Source: Litorimonas sp964490745
GTDB lineage: Bacteria; Pseudomonadota; Alphaproteobacteria; Caulobacterales; Maricaulaceae
Length of the DNA stretch: 9,983 nt
Assembly: GCA_964490745.1 (NCBI GenBank)
Contig: CAZBDT010000090.1
Coordinates: 1-9,983 of the forward strand
Reading direction: 5' to 3'
Position 1 is the stretch's first letter, and every line of letters begins with the position of its first letter. Below are positions 6,934-9,983 of this stretch, piece by piece. Position numbers and translations under genes: made by a program. The notes beneath the pieces are model-generated. The model did not search any database. It saw only the letters and a list, made by a program, of their open reading frames with translations, and was not told the origin of the DNA.

Positions 6934-8356
6934 ACTCATTCTAAGCGTTCTAAGCGCAAGCTTGCTCTCGGCCTGTTCGACATTGGATGCAATTAACCCG
7001 TTTGACAAAACGGAAGCCGAAAAACGCGCCGAACAAGGCGAGGTGGCCGGTGAAGATCAACGTATCTCAATCTTGGAATTATCTGAAACTTTGACGCTTG
7101 CAGCGCCAATGCCACCAGAGCAGATCATTATTCCCGATCCTTACGTGAATACGGATTGGCCACAAACTGGCGGGAATGTCCAACATGTTGTCCAGCATAC
7201 GGGTGCGACGGGGCCATTGGACCGCGCATGGTCAATTGATATTGGTGAAGGCTCCGGCCGCAAGGGACGTATCGTAGCACCGCCTGTAATCGCTGGCGGA
7301 AAGATCTTTGCGGTTGACGCGCGTTACAAAGTGTCCGCGTTTGACGAACAATCAGGTGATGAACTTTGGGACTTTAAAGTCGAAGCTGTTCAGCGTGAGT
7401 CGACTCGCGAAGGCAAAACCAGCTTTATAGACCGCATTCGCGACCCGCTGACGTTCACGGATGGGGACGGCAGCGATAAAGAAGGTGTCGGTGGAGGTAT
7501 AGCCTTTGCCGATAACACCGTTTTTGTTTCATCAGGCCTCGGAAAGATGGTGGCGCTCGACTCGCAAACGGGTGAGCTTAAATGGGCGCGGCAAACTCGC
7601 GTTCCGCTAAACTCTGCACCGACCGTTCATAATGGCCGTGTCTTTGTTATTTCTGACGATAATGAGCTTTTTGCGCTGAATTCGAGTACGGGTGAAGTGC
7701 TTTGGTCTTATCAAGGCCTGATTGAAACGGCGTCTATGCTGACATCTCCAGCTCCGGCTGTGGTTGATGACGTTGTTATTGCACCTTTTTCCTCCGGTGA
7801 ATTAATCGCACTCCGCGTACAGAATGGCGGCGTGCTCTGGCAGGATGCGTTGTCATCCACGGCGCGTTTAACACCTCTAGCATCTTTAAATGATATTGCG
7901 GGCGGTCCGGCCGTTGCGGATGGATATGTGATTGCGACAGCACAAAGCGGCGTCATGACGGCCTTTGATTTGCGGACAGGGCAGCGCGTTTGGTCTCAAC
8001 CGGCTGGCTCACTTTCAATCCCGCTCATCGCCGGTGACGTTGTCTTTACCGCTACAACGATAGGGCAAATTTCAGCACTCTCTAAATTAGACGGTACTGT
8101 GCTTTGGATTCAGCAGTTGGAAAATTTCAAGAACGAGAAAAAGCGCAAAGAGAGAACAGTGTGGACGGGTCCAATTTTGGCAGGCAACCGCTTGGTCGTC
8201 GGCAGTTCGCGAGGGGACGTGAAAATGCTCGACCCGCGCTCTGGAGATATTGTCAAAGAGATGTCCGTTAAGGCTCCGCTCTTCGTGCCGCCTGTCATTG
8301 CGAATGAAACGGTTTATCTGCTGACTGACGAGGCCAAGCTCGTCGCCTTAAAGTAA
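6920..8356 (+). CDS. bamB: Outer-membrane assembly lipoprotein BamB
   Basis: BamB is the beta-propeller lipoprotein of the BAM complex, which folds barrel proteins into the outer membrane. The 478-residue product has a lipoprotein signal with lipobox LSAC, lipidated cysteine at 19, then an Asp/Glu-rich linker. PQQ-type propeller blades follow, recognisable as repeated hydrophobic-AlaLeuAsp/Asn-TG-x-x-LW strands: near 129-150, 201-222, 241-262, 285-307, 337-358, 374-396, 425-445 and 465-477, consistent with eight blades. A charged Gly/Asp-rich stretch (about 156-192) between the first two blades looks longer than in E. coli BamB, and the protein is about 85 residues longer overall. Two adjacent ATGs (6920, 6923) are possible; AGGAAG at 6905-6910 favours the first. 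It overlaps the YfgM-like gene and is followed by der after 4 bp. Confidence 0.93.
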   Translation: MMKNKLILSVLSASLLSACSTLDAINPFDKTEAEKRAEQGEVAGEDQRISILELSETLTLAAPMPPEQIIIPDPYVNTDWPQTGGNVQHVVQHTGATGPLDRAWSIDIGEGSGRKGRIVAPPVIAGGKIFAVDARYKVSAFDEQSGDELWDFKVEAVQRESTREGKTSFIDRIRDPLTFTDGDGSDKEGVGGGIAFADNTVFVSSGLGKMVALDSQTGELKWARQTRVPLNSAPTVHNGRVFVISDDNELFALNSSTGEVLWSYQGLIETASMLTSPAPAVVDDVVIAPFSSGELIALRVQNGGVLWQDALSSTARLTPLASLNDIAGGPAVADGYVIATAQSGVMTAFDLRTGQRVWSQPAGSLSIPLIAGDVVFTATTIGQISALSKLDGTVLWIQQLENFKNEKKRKERTVWTGPILAGNRLVVGSSRGDVKMLDPRSGDIVKEMSVKAPLFVPPVIANETVYLLTDEAKLVALK

Positions 8357-8360
8357 GTAC

Positions 8361-9863
8361 ATGGCCCGCAAGCGGCGTTATGACGATGAAGAGGATCCGC
8401 TGGACGCCGTCGAAACAAGGCCGGCGCGCATTGCCGTCATTGGGCGTCCCAATGTTGGTAAATCGACTCTCTTCAACCGGATCGCAGGCAAGAAACTCGC
8501 CATTGTGAATGACATGCCCGGCGTCACCCGAGACGTACGCGAGACAAAGTCCAAACTCCGTGGGCATGATATGACCCTCATGGATACGGCGGGGTTTGAG
8601 AATGCGACAGGCGATAAAATCGAAGCCCGTATGCGCAGCCAAACAGAAGAAGCCGTGCTAGGCGCGGATGTGCTTCTCTTTGTCTATGACGCTCGCGAGG
8701 GTGTGACACCGCTTGACAGAATTTTCGCGGAGTTTGTCCGTAAGCAAGGCAAGCCCATAATCCTCGTGGCGAATAAATGCGAGAGCAGCGCCGCCGATGC
8801 CGGGGTAAATGAAGGCTATGCGCTCGGTATGGGAGATCCGGTTGAAGTCGCAGCCGAGCATAATATCGGAATGGTTGATCTGGATGATGCGATTGAACTC
8901 GCCTTGCGTGAAGTCAAATTAGAGGTCGATCCTGAACCGCTGGATACATCTGAGGCGCCCGTTCGAATCGCGATTGTCGGGCGTCCCAATGCGGGTAAAT
9001 CAACTCTGATTAATACGCTGATCGGGCAGGACCGCTTGCTCACGGGACCCGAAGCAGGCGTCACACGCGATTCTATTACGATTGATTATGTCTGGCAGGG
9101 GCGTCGCGTCCAATTCCACGACACGGCAGGGATGCGTAAGAAAGCCAAAGTCCAAGACACTTTGGAAGTGATGAGTGTCCAAGACTCGCTCCGTGCGATT
9201 AAATTTGCGCAAGTCGTCGTGCTTCTTATGGATGCGACATCTCCTTTCGATAAGCAGGATTTGCAGATCGCCTCACTGTGTGAGCGCGAAGGGCGCGCCC
9301 TCGTCATCGGTGTCACCAAATGGGATTTGGTCGAGAATAAATCGGAAATGTCCAAAGCCCTGCGCGAAACGGCGGCGCGACTTCTGCCGCAGCTCAAGGG
9401 TATTCCGGTTGTCATGTTCTCGGGCCTAACAGGAAAATCTGTAGACAGGCTTTTACCCGCCATTGAACGTGTGCAGATCGATTGGTCCGTTAAAGTCAAA
9501 ACGTCAGAGCTGAATGATTGGCTGATGGAGAAGGTTGCCCGCCACCCACCGCCCGCCGTCAATGGCCGTCGGATTAAACCGAAATATATCAGCCAGACAA
9601 AGACCCGCCCGCCGACATTTGTGTTGAAATGCTCGCGCGCGGATAAGCTACCGGAAACCTATCGTCGCTATCTAATCAATGGGTTACGCGAAGATTTTGA
9701 TCTTTGGGGTATTCCGATCCGTCTTTTTGTCAAGGCAGATAGTAATCCATACGATACGGAAAAGCGGATCCAAGGCAGAGAAAGACTAGGTCGCGTCAAA
9801 AAAGGCCGCGAAGATGTAGGGCGGGTGAAGAAACATCCGCGTAAGGACCGCGATAATTCTTAG
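8361..9863 (+). CDS. der: Ribosome-biogenesis GTPase Der (EngA)
   Basis: Der is an essential double GTPase that acts in 50S ribosomal subunit maturation. Domain one (about 23-185) has GRPNVGKS (28-35), PGVTRD (53-58), DTAG (75-78) and G4 NKCE (138-141). Domain two (about 201-375) has GRPNAGKS (207-214), DTAG (254-257), G4 TKWD (319-322) and SGLTGK (354-359). A KH-like domain follows (about 376-465), including HPPPAVNGRRIKPKY, then a Lys/Arg-rich tail with GRVKK repeated at 487-491 and 487+10. Oddities: a charged extension of about 22 residues (MARKRRYDDEEDP...) precedes the first strand; G4 of domain two has Thr for the usual Asn; G5 of domain one reads AAEH where SAEH is usual. No other in-frame ATG, GTG or TTG lies between this ATG and the first P-loop, so the extension is real if the gene is intact. 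The ribosome binding site is weak. Confidence 0.96.
   Translation: MARKRRYDDEEDPLDAVETRPARIAVIGRPNVGKSTLFNRIAGKKLAIVNDMPGVTRDVRETKSKLRGHDMTLMDTAGFENATGDKIEARMRSQTEEAVLGADVLLFVYDAREGVTPLDRIFAEFVRKQGKPIILVANKCESSAADAGVNEGYALGMGDPVEVAAEHNIGMVDLDDAIELALREVKLEVDPEPLDTSEAPVRIAIVGRPNAGKSTLINTLIGQDRLLTGPEAGVTRDSITIDYVWQGRRVQFHDTAGMRKKAKVQDTLEVMSVQDSLRAIKFAQVVVLLMDATSPFDKQDLQIASLCEREGRALVIGVTKWDLVENKSEMSKALRETAARLLPQLKGIPVVMFSGLTGKSVDRLLPAIERVQIDWSVKVKTSELNDWLMEKVARHPPPAVNGRRIKPKYISQTKTRPPTFVLKCSRADKLPETYRRYLINGLREDFDLWGIPIRLFVKADSNPYDTEKRIQGRERLGRVKKGREDVGRVKKHPRKDRDNS
8442..9007 (+). repeat. Internal direct repeat of the two Der P-loops
   Basis: Bases 8442-8470 and 8979-9007 both encode the G1 motif and agree at 26 of 29 positions, including the identical 13-mer GGGCGTCCCAATG. 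It reflects the ancient duplication of the two GTPase domains under shared codon preference. It is the only long near-identical DNA repeat I noticed in the window. Confidence 0.7.
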
Positions 9864-9865
9864 TT

Positions 9866-9885
9866 TTTTACTGCTTGCGGTAAAA
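9866..9885. repeat. Inverted repeat just after der
   Basis: TTTTAC (9866-9871) pairs with GTAAAA (9880-9885) around an 8-base loop that can add one more G-C pair. It lies 3 bp after the der stop but is not followed by Ts, so it is a poor intrinsic terminator. Its right arm overlaps the first operator-like palindrome, and the two folds exclude each other. Confidence 0.3.
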
Positions 9886-9896
9886 TATACTTTACA
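9880..9896. promoter_or_regulatory. Operator-like palindrome 1 (GTAAA-N6-TTTAC)
   Basis: GTAAA-ATATAC-TTTACA is a perfect 5-bp-arm inverted repeat with 6-bp spacing. It shares 15 of 17 bases (9881-9897) with palindrome 2, 37 bp downstream in the same orientation, so the two look like copies of one binding site. Its right half, TTTACA (9891-9896), is also a good -35-like hexamer, 17 bp before TATGTA (9914-9919), a poor -10 candidate. A bound protein would block that promoter. Confidence 0.5.
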
Positions 9897-9914
9897 TTAA
9901 CTCCGCTTCTCTCT

Positions 9915-9934
9915 ATGTAAAACATAGTTTACAT
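9915..9934. promoter_or_regulatory. Operator-like palindrome 2 (ATGTAAA-N6-TTTACAT)
   Basis: ATGTAAAACATAGTTTACAT has perfect 7-bp arms with a 6-bp spacer. It matches every fixed base of the TyrR box consensus of gammaproteobacteria, TGTAAA-N6-TTTACA. The same shape is also found in operators of other dimeric repressors, such as TetR-family proteins, so the regulator is not identified. A second nested inverted repeat, CTATG (9913-9917) with CATAG (9923-9927), overlaps it. The site overlaps the candidate -10 region and lies about 40 bp before a strong ribosome binding site. Confidence 0.55.
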
Positions 9935-9971
9935 CTTCGCGTGTAGCTGTGCCAAGTTGCGTTTGAAAGAC

Positions 9972-9980
9972 AGAGAGGAG
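9972..9980 (+). promoter_or_regulatory. Ribosome binding site of a gene starting beyond the window
   Basis: AGAGAGGAG is the strongest Shine-Dalgarno-like sequence in the window and sits 3 bases from its right edge. A start codon would be expected within a few bases outside. It implies that the paired palindromes upstream regulate this next gene, whose product cannot be seen. Confidence 0.5.
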
Positions 9981-9983
9981 ACG

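Noticed and set aside
8295..8642. 115-codon antisense open frame spanning the bamB-der junction
   Set aside because: It crosses two confidently assigned genes with no ribosome binding site or protein features of its own.
9086..9562. 158-codon open frame antisense to der
   Set aside because: It lies wholly inside der, has low-complexity Ser/Thr/Arg-rich composition typical of a reverse-frame shadow, and has no recognisable domain.
9866..9885. Intrinsic terminator for der
   Set aside because: The Ts precede the stem on the + strand and no T-run follows it on either strand.

Overview
The window reads as chromosomal housekeeping DNA from an alphaproteobacterium of moderate G+C content. The evidence is a DUF2336 protein (a family largely confined to Alphaproteobacteria), a Der GTPase with the NKCE form of the first G4 motif, a mitochondrial-type class I cytochrome c, and a CtrA-like site. 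A Caulobacterales/Hyphomonadales-type organism would fit, but no marker here fixes the genus.

Layout. Bases 1-26 are the 3' end of a tRNA gene cut by the window edge, followed by a T-run. A CtrA-like site (59-74) lies before a DUF2336 gene (117-1253, +), which converges with NAD kinase (1257-2039, -) across 3 bp. A predicted outer-membrane barrel protein (2092-2898, +) diverges from nadK and converges on a lipidated cytochrome c (2895-3326, -), with interlocking stop codons. A 156-bp divergent intergenic region separates the cytochrome from a 578-residue acyl-CoA dehydrogenase (3483-5219, +). Next, all on the + strand, come panB (5256-6113), a YfgM-like membrane TPR protein (6214-6933), bamB (6920-8356) and der (8361-9863). 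The last 120 bp hold two operator-like palindromes and a strong ribosome binding site for a gene that starts beyond the window.

How the genes work together. The clearest unit is yfgM-like/bamB/der: the first two overlap by 14 bp and der starts 4 bp after bamB. This is the same order as yfgM-bamB-der in Escherichia coli, and it links envelope protein secretion, outer-membrane protein assembly and ribosome maturation. NAD kinase makes NADP, PanB commits carbon to pantothenate and CoA, and the acyl-CoA dehydrogenase uses CoA thioesters. These links are metabolic and do not by themselves show co-regulation.

I see no mobile element, CRISPR array, prophage, toxin-antitoxin pair or defence locus, and no convincing new multi-gene system. 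The most interesting signals are regulatory: the tandem TGTAAA-N6-TTTACA palindromes near the right end, which have the form of the gammaproteobacterial TyrR box, and the CtrA-like site at the left. The unusual G4/G5 motifs of Der and an uncharacterised barrel protein come next. No stretch longer than 300 bases lacks a gene.
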